Shown here piece after piece: positions 43,917-53,990 of a DNA stretch of 64,000 nt. Every line of letters begins with the position of its first letter. The stretch's first letter is position 1. The notes beneath the pieces were generated by a model. That model saw only the letters and a list, made by a program, of their open reading frames with translations, was not told where the DNA came from and ran no database searches. The translations under genes were made by a program, and so were the position numbers. Source of the DNA: CAWFMO01 sp963817065 (lineage in GTDB: Bacteria > Actinomycetota > Thermoleophilia > Solirubrobacterales > 70-9); assembly GCA_963817065.1 (NCBI GenBank), contig CAWFMO010000001.1, positions 1,550,001-1,614,000 of the forward strand. The letters run 5' to 3'.

Positions 43917-44251
43917 CAGTCCTCGTCGAGCAGCTCGGAGACCCGCATGCCCTGCTCGATGCTCTCGTCGTAGTGGAAGGTCAGCGTAGGTGTGCGCTTG
44001 ATCGTCAGCTCGTCGGCGATCTTGCCCTGGAGGAAGCCGTGGGCGTGGCCGAGCGCCTCGAGCGTCTCGGTGCGCTCCTCCTCGGATCCGAGCACGCTGA
44101 CGTAGACGCGCGCGGCGCTCAAATCGGGGCTTGTCTCTACTGACGTGACTGTCACGAATCCGACCCGCGGGTCCTTGAGCTCGGTCGCGATCGCAGCGCC
44201 GACGACCTCGCGGATCACCTCGTTCACACGCCGCATCCGGGCGCTGGGCAT
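43916..44251 (-). CDS. rbfA: 30S ribosome-binding factor A
   Basis: 111 residues from ATG 44251 (MPSARMRRVNEVIREVVGAA). KH-like fold: ELKDPRVGFVTVTSVETSPD, then ARVYVSVLGSEEER and PTLTFHYDESIEQG. Assists 16S 5' end maturation and cold adaptation. A longer open frame upstream is not homologous. TATAGT lies 9 nt before the ATG, so transcription can restart here after the inserted secreted gene. Confidence 0.93.
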   Translation of the reverse strand: MPSARMRRVNEVIREVVGAAIATELKDPRVGFVTVTSVETSPDLSAARVYVSVLGSEEERTETLEALGHAHGFLQGKIADELTIKRTPTLTFHYDESIEQGMRVSELLDED

Positions 44252-44260
44252 CGCGGCGCG

Positions 44261-44266
44261 ACTATA
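44261..44266 (-). promoter_or_regulatory. -10-like TATAGT before rbfA
   Basis: TATAGT ends 9 nt upstream of the rbfA ATG, downstream of a terminator-like hairpin at 44291-44316. Confidence 0.5.
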
Positions 44267-44290
44267 GCTAAGGCGTTGTGCGCGAACGAA

Positions 44291-44316
44291 ACGGGGCGGC
44301 CCGCAGGCCGCCCCGT
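44291..44316 (-). terminator. Strong hairpin after the secreted protein gene
   Basis: Perfect 11-bp stem (44291-44301 with 44306-44316), 4-nt loop. On the minus strand it is followed by TTCGTTCG, a poor T tract, so a terminator of moderate quality. It separates the secreted gene at 44349 from rbfA. Confidence 0.6.
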
Positions 44317-44348
44317 CCGTTGCTGCATGAGTGCGGAGCGTCGCTGCG

Positions 44349-45065
44349 CTAGCCGACCCGAACCGCGTCGATGTTCCTGGCCCCCGCGAGGGTGTTCGCG
44401 GTATCCGAGGAACAGGCGAGGGTGACCGCGCCACCGGTCGAGATCCCGCTCAGCGAGATGCCGCCGGATCCGAACAGCAGGTCCGGCTGGCCGGTGGCGG
44501 TGGTGCCTCCGGTACTGGCTCCGTTGACGCCGTTCAGCTGGCAATGCGCGTGGTAGGTGACGGCGACGCCGATGAAGAGCTCGGTCTGGGCGGTGACGAG
44601 GTACTTGCCCCCCGCCGGCAGATTGAGCGTCTGGACAACGGTATGCGCGGCACCGATCGGAGTCGCCAACGCCCCGCTCAGGCCGCCGGTCTGCGCCTCG
44701 AATGTCTCGGAGCGCTGTGAGGCCTCGAGCTTCGGCGCCGTCACGGCCGAGTCAGCGATCTTGGTGGTGGTGACAGCGTTCGGGGCGATTTTTCCGGTCG
44801 TGACCTTCTCGTTCCCGATCAGCGGGTTCGGGTAGGTCCCGGCCAGGTCGCCGCCCGCGGGGCCGGTCGGTGCCGTGGACCTACCTTCAAGCGCCGCAAC
44901 CCGCTTCTTCAGCTTCTTGAGCTGCTTCTTGGCGCTGGCGCTGCTGCTCGCGGTCGGGCTCGCGCCCGCAAACGCCAGCGGCATCACGATCAGGGCCATG
45001 ATCGCCGCCGAAAGCAAGGCGTGGATCGGCGTGATCCGTTTCGTCTTCTGCTCGTTGAGTCGCAT
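44349..45065 (-). CDS. Secreted protein with coiled-coil stem and trimeric-fibre-like repeats
   Basis: 238 residues from ATG 45065, with AAGGGAG 8 nt upstream. Signal/membrane segment (about 18-38), then SAKKQLKKLKKRVAALEGR, a short coiled coil, then PTGPAGGDLAGTYPNPLIG and VTTGKIAPNAVTTTKIADS, the shaft-type repeats found in phage-tail-like and trimeric fibre proteins. The C-terminal 120 residues are a beta-rich head (LNLPAGGKYLVTAQTEL, GGISLSGISTGG). An extracellular fibre is likely; function unknown. It interrupts the conserved infB-rbfA order. Confidence 0.75.
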   Translation of the reverse strand: MRLNEQKTKRITPIHALLSAAIMALIVMPLAFAGASPTASSSASAKKQLKKLKKRVAALEGRSTAPTGPAGGDLAGTYPNPLIGNEKVTTGKIAPNAVTTTKIADSAVTAPKLEASQRSETFEAQTGGLSGALATPIGAAHTVVQTLNLPAGGKYLVTAQTELFIGVAVTYHAHCQLNGVNGASTGGTTATGQPDLLFGSGGISLSGISTGGAVTLACSSDTANTLAGARNIDAVRVG

Positions 45066-45145
45066 TCGGTGTGCTCCCTTGTTGGCTTGTTGGGAGGGAG
45101 CCCTCCCGATTGCGACCCCCTCCTGGTACGGCCAGTCTAAGACTC

Positions 45146-45438
45146 TCAGCCGCGGATGTCCTCGAGGCTGAGGACGTCGCGCCCGAACGAGCAGCCGTCG
45201 CCGAAGCGGCTCTCGACGAAGCGCTGAAGCTCGTCGGCGCGATCGCCGATCTCGCTGTCGCCGACCAGCGCGCAGAGCAGCGTCGCGCGCTGCCACTTGT
45301 CGTGGTGCTCGGTCTCGGCGACCGCGGCGCCGAAGCGGCTCCGCAGCCGCTCCTTCAGCGACTTGACGAGCTTGCGCTTCTGCTTCAGGTCGTGGGCTTC
45401 GAAGTGAAGGTGGACTTCGATCAGGCAGACGAACGGCG

Positions 45439-45442
<4 letters not shown>
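45146..45442 (-). CDS. DUF503 (YlxP-like) protein
   Basis: 98 residues from TTG, overlapping the infB stop (TTGA). Reads CLIEVHLHFEAHDLKQKRK, LVKSLKERLRSRFGAAVAE and HHDKWQRATLLCALVGD, the conserved DUF503 pattern. The family is a standard neighbour between infB and rbfA and probably acts in translation or ribosome assembly; its exact job is unknown. Confidence 0.9.
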
Positions 45443-47715
<2,273 letters not shown>

Positions 47716-49460
47716 CTACGTACTGCGCTCCTCTGCCGCGGCGGGCGCCTCCTCCGCCTCGGGCTCGCCGTTCTCTGACGCGTCGGCGGCCTCGGGGGTC
47801 TCTTCGGCCTCCGGAGTGTCTTCCTCGGTCTCTTCAGCCTCTTCTTCGGCCTCGTCTTCGGTTTCTGCCTCGGCTACTTCCTCGGCCTCATCCTCAGTCT
47901 CTTCGTCCGCTTCAGCCTCGGGTGCCTCGTCGGCATCGTCGCCGCCTTCGGTCTCGGCCTCCTCGGCCGCTTCGGCGGCCTCAGCGTCGGCGGCCTCCTG
48001 GGCCGCGGCGGCTTCGGCGGCCTCGGCGTCGGCCTCGGCCTTCGCCGCGGCGGCCTCGTCGAACTCGGATTCGGCCCTGGCGATGATCTCCTTCAGTTCG
48101 CCCTCGTTCGCCTCGGGGTCGGCGAGCTTCGCGATCTCCTCCTCGGTGACCGCGCTCAGGACCGCGACCTGGCTCGTCTTGAAGCGGGCCAGCGCCTGGT
48201 GGGTGGGCAGGCCGCAGTAGGCGGAGCCCTGGAGCGCGGCGTTCGGGCAGCGGCGGCCGGTGGTCAGGACCGCGGCGCAGCGTCCGTCGGCGCCCTCCTC
48301 GCCCTCGTACTCGATCTCGCCCTCCTCCTCGGAGAACTCGGTCTCGGACTTGATGTCGACCTTCCAGCCGGTCAGCCGGGCGGCGAGGCGCGCGTTCTGC
48401 CCGTCGCGGCCGATCGCCAGCGAGAGCTGGTCGTCGGGGACGATCACGGTCGCCTGCTTCTCCTCGTCGGCGACCAGGACCTCGCGGACCCGGGCCGGGG
48501 AGAGCGCCTTGGCGACGAAGCGGGCGGGCTCGTCGTTGTGGGGAATGATGTCGATCTTCTCGCCGCGCAGCTCGGAGACGACCATCCGGACGCGCGAGCC
48601 GCGCGGGCCCGACGCAGGCGCCGACCGGGTCGACGCCGTCGGCGTGCGAGACGACTGCGATCTTCGAGCGCCAGCCCGGCTCGCGGGCGACGCCGACGAT
48701 CTCGACCAGCTTGTCGGCGATTTCGGGGACCTCGAGTTCGAACAGCTTGCGGATCAGCTCCGGGTCCCGGCGCGAGACGACGATGCTCGGGCCCTTGGTG
48801 TCGGCCGAGACGTCGGTGATCACGGCCTTGACCCGGGTGCCGTGGTCGTAGCGCTCGTTGTAGACCTGCTCGGAGCGCGGCAGCAGCGCCTCGACCCGCT
48901 CGCGGAGCTGGACCAGCGTGTAGCGGTTGTCGGACTGCTGGATGATCCCGGTGACCAGCTCGCCGACCCGGTCCTGGTACTCGTCGTACATCATCTGGCG
49001 CTCGGCCTCGCGGATCCGCTGGAGGATCACCTGCTTCGCGGTCTGGGCGGCGATCCGCCCGAAGTCGTCGGGGGTGACGTCGCGGGTCTTGATCTGGTCC
49101 ATGTAGGGCTCGAGCCGCTCGGGCTCGAGCTCGGGCTCCTCGGGCTCGCGGCGCTCGCCGGTCTCGGGGTCGACGATCGCGCGGGTCGTCGGCTCGTCTC
49201 CTGCCTCCTCGGCGGCGTCGGCGATCGTCGGCCTCCTGCTCGATCATCAGCTTGTCCTCGAGGCCGTCGGGCAGCATCATCTCGAAGACCCGGAAGTCCG
49301 CGGTGTTGTGGTCGAGGTCGACGCGGGCGTACTTGGCCGCGCCGGGGGTCTTCTTATAGGCCGAGAGCAGGGCGTCGGCGAGCGCGTCCATCAGCTTGTC
49401 GGCTTCGATTCCCTTCTCCTGCTCGAGCGCCCTTACGGCGTCGACGATCTCCTGCGTCAC
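47716..49460 (-). CDS. nusA: Transcription factor NusA, two frameshifts, with unusual Cys/acidic C-terminal extension
   Basis: Elongation/termination factor. Three pieces in different frames: N-terminal domain MTQEIVDAVRALEQEKGIE; S1/KH1 part DQIKTRDVTPDDFGRIAAQ and VKAVITDVSADTKGPSIVV; KH2 part VVSELRGEKIDIIPHNDEP and LSLAIGRDGQNARLAARL. Joins lie near 49228 and at a C/G run near 48608. After KH2 the protein continues about 190 residues: GRCAAVLTTGRRCPNAALQ and SAYCGLPTHQ, a C-C-C-H zinc-knuckle-like pattern, then a very acidic Glu/Ala tail. No ylxR gene follows, and infB starts immediately. The ATG overlaps the rimP stop (ATGA). Confidence 0.9.
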
Positions 49461-49907
49461 GTAGCAACCTCCGACTCGTCCGGGACCAGATTCGAGCGAT
49501 GGACGTTGGCGAGCTCGATCGTGACCCCGTCATCGGGGGTCTCGACGCTCACCTCCTGCTCGTCCGCGCCGGTCAGCTTCCCGGTGAAGCTGCGCCGGCC
49601 TCCGATCGCCTCCTTCGTCCGAACCCGCACGTTGCGCCCGAGGAAGCGGCGAAAGTGCTCGGGCTTGGTCAGCGGCCGCTCGGGGCCCGGCGAAGAGACC
49701 TCGAGGCCGTACTCGGTGAGCAGGAAATCGCAGGTGGCCGGTGACCCGCTCGCAGAGCGCCAGCGACACCCCGTCGGGGTGGTCGATGAACAGCCGCAGC
49801 CGCTCATTGCCGGCCGGCTCGACCGCGATCACTTCGACCTCCGGCTCGGCCTCTGCCAAGTGGGATTCGATCGTCTGTTTTGCTTGTTCGGCCTCTTGCT
49901 CACTCAT
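49457..49907 (-). CDS. rimP: Ribosome maturation factor RimP, frameshifted
   Basis: About 149 residues after removing one extra base near 49738. N-terminal half MSEQEAEQAKQTIESHLAEA and RLRLFIDHPDGVSLALCE; C-terminal half TEYGLEVSSPGPERPLTKP and FRRFLGRNVRVRTKEA, the RimP signature SPGxxRPL. Needed for 30S maturation. First gene of the rimP-nusA-infB operon. Its leader carries a terminator-type hairpin and a TATACT box. Confidence 0.9.
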
Positions 49908-49941
49908 CAGCTCGGATTCGGTTTGGATCCGGTTTGCCGCC

Positions 49942-49968
49942 AAAAAAAGGTGGGCCAGGCCCACCTTT
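49942..49968 (-). terminator. Intrinsic terminator hairpin in the rimP-nusA-infB leader
   Basis: On the minus strand AAAGGTGGGCC pairs with GGCCCACCTTT (49946-49956 with 49958-49968) and is followed by an unbroken run of T (49942-49948). It lies 35 nt upstream of the rimP ATG and downstream of the TATACT box at 50005. It can end the transcript of the secreted gene at 50070 or serve as an attenuator for the nusA operon. Confidence 0.8.
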
Positions 49969-50004
49969 CGCGAAACGGTCGAGTGTACGAAAAAGCGTGA
50001 AGCG

Positions 50005-50010
50005 AGTATA
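50005..50010 (-). promoter_or_regulatory. -10 TATACT upstream of rimP
   Basis: A near-perfect -10 hexamer about 97 nt upstream of the rimP ATG. No good -35 at 17 nt was found. It would start a leader of about 90 nt that contains the terminator hairpin. The rest of the 162-nt gap shows nothing else. Confidence 0.5.
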
Positions 50011-50069
50011 GCTCCGAGGCCGCGCCAAGCTCTGCGCACGGCGCGGCCCCGGAGCCACCCGGCGCTCTG

Positions 50070-50654
50070 TCAGCGACTTCCGCGTCCTCGGTGGAGCTTT
50101 GGGACGCACCTCCAACTCCCTTTGCGCCTAACCGCCCGCTTGCCATTTCGGCACTTGGGCTTCCTCGGCTCGCCCTTGATGTGAACCTCGGCGGCTCCGG
50201 AAACCGTCCACGACTCCGGCGAGGACAACTCCGGCTTGTCACCGAACCTGGTGAACCACTCGGAACCGCCTGCGGTGACGGTCAGCATTTGGCTGCTGTT
50301 GGCGGCCCCGGTCACGAGCCTGTCGAAACTGCAGAGCACTCGGCTCCGCGCACCGGGGTAGAACACCTCAGGTCCGCGAGAACCCAGAGACGGAGACGCG
50401 TAGCACTCGTAGAGCGTCCTGACTCCGTCGGTCATCGCGAATTGCTCCACAGTCACGTCAAAACCCGGCGGCGGATTCCTGACGTCGTTCAGCGTCACCG
50501 TGTAGGTGACCACACCGCCGGGCACCTCGACGGAGTCGGGACTCGCCGTAACCGTGAGGGTCGGGGTGGCACTCGCGGCCGACGGCAGCGCCAGCAGTGC
50601 GACCGCTGCGAGACCGAGGACCGCCCGGATCGGGCTTCGTTTGTGCTGTTTCAT
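50070..50654 (-). CDS. Secreted Ig-like protein with basic Cys-containing tail
   Basis: 194 residues from ATG 50654 (MKQHKRSPIRAVLGLAAVAL), with AGGAGGAG upstream. Signal peptide ending ASA, then a DUF11/Ig-like beta-sandwich: TLTVTASPDSVEVPGGVVTY, TVTLNDVRNPPPGFDVTVEQ, and MLTVTAGGSEWF. Cysteines occur in YECYASP and VLCSF. The tail PKCRNGKRAVRRKGSWRC is a shorter variant of the two-Cys basic tail. Function unknown. A 30-nt element repeated at 62601 lies 58 nt upstream. Confidence 0.75.
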   Translation of the reverse strand: MKQHKRSPIRAVLGLAAVALLALPSAASATPTLTVTASPDSVEVPGGVVTYTVTLNDVRNPPPGFDVTVEQFAMTDGVRTLYECYASPSLGSRGPEVFYPGARSRVLCSFDRLVTGAANSSQMLTVTAGGSEWFTRFGDKPELSSPESWTVSGAAEVHIKGEPRKPKCRNGKRAVRRKGSWRCVPKLHRGRGSR

Positions 50655-50712
50655 CGTGGCTCCTCCTGTGTCGCTTGGCATTGCACGGCCAAGGTCGCCG
50701 ATTGCCGCCGGC

Positions 50713-50742
50713 TTCGCATCAGGAGGCCACCCTGAGATTTGA
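50713..50742 (-). repeat. Copy B of a 30-nt non-coding element upstream of a secreted protein gene
   Basis: 28 of 30 bases match 62601-62630. It contains TCAGG and CCTGA arms 7 nt apart on the minus strand. It lies 3 nt after the dtd stop and 58 nt before the ATG at 50654. The rest of the 91-nt gap shows only the Shine-Dalgarno. Confidence 0.65.
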
Positions 50743-50745
50743 ACG

Positions 50746-51162
50746 TCAGGCGTCCAGAGTCAGGGTCACCGGCCCGTCGTTTACGAGGGCCACGCCCATG
50801 CAAGCGCCGAATACGCCCTTTTTGGCGCCAAGCCGCTCGCAGAAGCGGTCGTAGAGCGGCTCCGCGACCTCAGCCGGCGCCGCGTCGGTGTAGCTCGGGC
50901 GATTGCCCTTGCGAGCGTCGCCGTAGAGGGTGAACTGGCTGACGCAAATCACCTCGCGATCGCCGAGCGGCTCGTTCATCCGCCCGTCGGCGTCGTCGAA
51001 GATCCGCAGCTTGGCGACCTTGTCGGCGAGCCGGTCGGCGGTCTCCTCGCTGTCGTCGTGGGCGACGCCCAGCAAAACCACCATCCCCGGCCCGATTTTC
51101 GCCACGCGGTCGCCTTCGACGTCGACCGCCGCCTGGCTGACACGCTGGACAAGCGCCCTCAA
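50746..51162 (-). CDS. dtd: D-aminoacyl-tRNA deacylase
   Basis: 138 residues from TTG (reading RALVQRVSQAAVDVEGDRVA after the initiator), overlapping the stop of the LuxR-type gene (TTGA). Hydrolyses D-amino acids from tRNA. Family motifs SQFTLYGDARKGNRPSYTDA and the C-terminal NDGPVTLTLDA (Gly-cis-Pro loop) are intact. Normal length. Confidence 0.94.
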   Translation of the reverse strand: MRALVQRVSQAAVDVEGDRVAKIGPGMVVLLGVAHDDSEETADRLADKVAKLRIFDDADGRMNEPLGDREVICVSQFTLYGDARKGNRPSYTDAAPAEVAEPLYDRFCERLGAKKGVFGACMGVALVNDGPVTLTLDA

Positions 51163-53990
51163 GCGGGCGTCTCGTCCAGCTTGGCCGGCAGCTCGCCCCG
51201 TCCCTTGAGGTCGAGCTTCTGGAAACAATGGCGGAGGTGCGTCTCGACGGTCTTCTGGGTGACGTAGAGCTGCTGGGCGATCTCGCGGTTGGTGAGGCCC
51301 TCGGCGGCGAGCTTTGCGATCCGCAGCTCGGAGGCGGTCAATGACTCGACCCCGGTGAAGACCTCCTTGCGCGGCCGGGCCCCGGTTGCCTTGAGCTCCT
51401 CGCGGGCGCGCTCGGCGAGCGGCGTGGCGCCGCAGCGGCGGGCGAGATCGAGTCCCTCGCGCAGCGGCTCGCGGGCCTCCTTTCGCTGGTTTGCGCGGCG
51501 CAGGGCGGCGCCGAGGTCGACCAGCGCCTTGGCGTGCTCGAGGCGCGCATCCGATCCGGAGAGCACGTCAACGGCCTGGCGGGTCATCTCGACATGATCC
51601 GCCTCGGCCAGCATCGCCTGCACTCGGAGCGCTGCCCCGACCGCCCCTGCCTCCCCCATCGAGCGAGCTTCGGCGACCGCCCGCTCGGCGCTTTCACGCG
51701 CTGCATCCACGTCGTCTTGCGCGGGCAGCGCCTGCGCGAGGCCGGAACGCCATGGGAACAAGAGCTCGGAGTGGAAGCCAAGTGGCTCCGCCTCGCTCCC
51801 GACCGCGGCGAAGTCGGCTGCGGCCTCCGTCTTCTGACCCAGCCCGAGACGGGCACGACCCCTGGCACACCGAGATAGCCAATTGAACGCGCCCGGCTCC
51901 ACGACCTGCCCCTCATCCACAAGCAGCAGCCGCTCCGCATCCTTTGTTTCGCCGCGCTCGACGAGGATGGCGGCTATCACTGCGCGAAAGATCGCCATCG
52001 TTGCGCGTATCCCCGGCGAATCAGTAGCTGCGCGCAGCAGAGCTTCCGCCTCCAGGAGCTGCCCCTGCGCGAAAAGCCGGAAGCCGCGCACGCCCTGAAC
52101 GATCATCAGGTTACCCGCCATTCCCCGCGCTTGCGCTTCCTCGACCGTGACACGCATTGGCTCGGTTACAAGGTCGAATTCGCCACATACGCCCAGAGCG
52201 AGGAAGGTTGGCGTGTGCCAGATCCCGTTGCGGCAGTCCTCGCGGAGATGTTCCAGATCGGCGATAACCGGGGCCGCGATCTTGCGCACCGTGTCGGCGT
52301 CCCCCCAACCTAGCGCCAGCGCCATCGCCTGGATGCCAATGCAGCGCCGCTGGTTGGGCGTCTCTCCTGGAATCTCGCGCTCGAGTAGCGAACGCAGGTG
52401 AGGGACTGCGGCCGGCTCCGCTCCATTCACCGCGATATATCCGAGCTCGGCTCTCAGCCGCAGCTCGAGCTCGTCATCGCTCCCGGCCAGCTCTTCGATC
52501 GCTGCCTCAACCAAGCCGAGCGTTTCCCGGGCGCGAAATCGTGAGGCGAGCTCGATGATGAGCTCGACCAGCGTCTCGGCCCGCTGCCGCGGATCACTCG
52601 AAGTCTCGCGCGCTCGCAGCAGCCAGTCGATCCCTTCCTCGTCACCGGCGCGGAGCAACGCCGAGCCGAGCTCGCGCTCGACGTAGCAAGTGAGGTCTTC
52701 GCCGGGCGGCTCGCGCTCGGCGCGACGCAGGTAGCCGGCCGCCGCCGAGGGTGCGCCACGGAAGAGCGCCACCTGGGCAGCGGCCCGTAGCTGTTCGACC
52801 ACTTGAGGGTCGGACGCGGGCTCGGCCCGAAGCAGATGCGAGGCCACTGTCTCCTCATCTCCCGCAGCCGCGGCGAGAAGCCGCGCCGCCTCCGCGTGCT
52901 GCCAGGCTCGCTCTCCGGCGCTGAGATCACCGTAGATCGCCGAGCGCAGCAAGGGATGGGTGAAGTGGACGGGCGCTTCGGGCTCGAGTACAGCAGCCGC
53001 CACGAGCGCATCGAAAGCCTGCAGAGCTGCCTGACGTTCGAGCGAGGCAAGCGCGGCGACGTCGCGAAGCTCCGAGCCTTCGCTGAGGATCGCGGCGGCG
53101 AGGGCGAGCTTTTGAGCATCAATCGGCATCCCCGCGAGGCGGCCGAGGACGCTGCGCCTGACTGACGCCGGACTGATCTCGCCGAGCCGGTCGGCCGTAT
53201 CGGCGTTTGGCTCGGACCCCTCGGCGAGTAGCGATCGCGCGAGCTCGGTGAGCAGGAACGGGTTGCCCCCACTCGCCTCCCATGACGCTCGGGTGAAGGG
53301 GGGGTCGGAGGCGCGCCCGAAGGCTCGCGTGAGCACCTCGCCCGCGGCCGGCTCGCTGAGCGCCGCCGGCATCATCGACCTCGCCACCTGTTCGTCGCGC
53401 ATCGCCTCCAGCGGAGGCACCGGTGCCTCCGGTTTTGTCGATCGCGATGCCACAACAGCGAGAATCGGGAGGTCCTCGATCCGTCCCGCCAGGTAGTGCA
53501 GGAATCGAAGCGAGGACTCGTCGGCCCAATGCGCGTCGTCGACGACGAGCACAAGCGGCTGCGTCGTCGCGAGGTTTGCGCACAGCCAGTGCAGCGCATG
53601 GAGCAGCGGGAAGAGGTCGGCTCCGCCAGGGGTCGGATCGGCCTCCGGCTGGTCGACGTCGAGAACCGATCCAGCGAGCGCGGCAGCACCGGAGAGAGCC
53701 CGGCGGCGATCGTTCCCAGCAAGTAATGCAACGGGTGATTGAAAGAGCTGGCGCGCCACCCCGAATGCGAAGTCGCGCTCGAGCTCCGAGCCGCGAGCCT
53801 GCAACGGAGTGGCGCCCACCTCGTGGGCGATATCGCGCGAGGCGCGCAGGAGCTCGGTCTTGCCGATGCCCGGCGGACCCTCGACCAGCAAGACGCCGCC
53901 GGTTCCCTCGACCGCTCCCTCGATCAAATCCCGTATCCGCTCGAGCTCGCCCTCGCGCTCGAAGAGCTCGGTGGCGATCGCCTCAGTCAC
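51159..53990 (-). CDS. Large LuxR-family (LAL-type) ATPase regulator, paralogue A
   Basis: 943 residues from GTG, overlapping the stop of paralogue B (GTGA). ATPase domain: LFEREGELERIRDLIEGAVE, Walker A VEGPPGIGKTELLRASRD, Walker B LVVDDAHWADESSLRFLHYL, sensor region ASGGNPFLLTELARSLL. TPR-like middle (about 380-830). C-terminal HTH LTASELRIAKLAAEGLTNRE and KTVETHLRHCFQKLDLKGRG. Nearly identical to paralogue B over the last 110 residues. Probably acts as a transcriptional activator; the target is unknown, but the secreted-protein cluster lies next door. Confidence 0.92.
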   Translation of the reverse strand: MTEAIATELFEREGELERIRDLIEGAVEGTGGVLLVEGPPGIGKTELLRASRDIAHEVGATPLQARGSELERDFAFGVARQLFQSPVALLAGNDRRRALSGAAALAGSVLDVDQPEADPTPGGADLFPLLHALHWLCANLATTQPLVLVVDDAHWADESSLRFLHYLAGRIEDLPILAVVASRSTKPEAPVPPLEAMRDEQVARSMMPAALSEPAAGEVLTRAFGRASDPPFTRASWEASGGNPFLLTELARSLLAEGSEPNADTADRLGEISPASVRRSVLGRLAGMPIDAQKLALAAAILSEGSELRDVAALASLERQAALQAFDALVAAAVLEPEAPVHFTHPLLRSAIYGDLSAGERAWQHAEAARLLAAAAGDEETVASHLLRAEPASDPQVVEQLRAAAQVALFRGAPSAAAGYLRRAEREPPGEDLTCYVERELGSALLRAGDEEGIDWLLRARETSSDPRQRAETLVELIIELASRFRARETLGLVEAAIEELAGSDDELELRLRAELGYIAVNGAEPAAVPHLRSLLEREIPGETPNQRRCIGIQAMALALGWGDADTVRKIAAPVIADLEHLREDCRNGIWHTPTFLALGVCGEFDLVTEPMRVTVEEAQARGMAGNLMIVQGVRGFRLFAQGQLLEAEALLRAATDSPGIRATMAIFRAVIAAILVERGETKDAERLLLVDEGQVVEPGAFNWLSRCARGRARLGLGQKTEAAADFAAVGSEAEPLGFHSELLFPWRSGLAQALPAQDDVDAARESAERAVAEARSMGEAGAVGAALRVQAMLAEADHVEMTRQAVDVLSGSDARLEHAKALVDLGAALRRANQRKEAREPLREGLDLARRCGATPLAERAREELKATGARPRKEVFTGVESLTASELRIAKLAAEGLTNREIAQQLYVTQKTVETHLRHCFQKLDLKGRGELPAKLDETPA
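51190..51299. repeat. 110-bp direct repeat, copy 1 (LuxR HTH coding region)
   Basis: Identical base for base to 54018-54127. It encodes the HTH recognition region of the two tandem regulators. Identity is higher than in the rest of the genes, which suggests recent duplication or gene conversion. Confidence 0.9.

Noticed and set aside
50713..50742. tRNA-like T-arm (GTTCAAATC) in the repeated element
   Set aside because: The stem does not pair properly, no acceptor or anticodon arm is found, and the other copy lacks the GTTC sequence.
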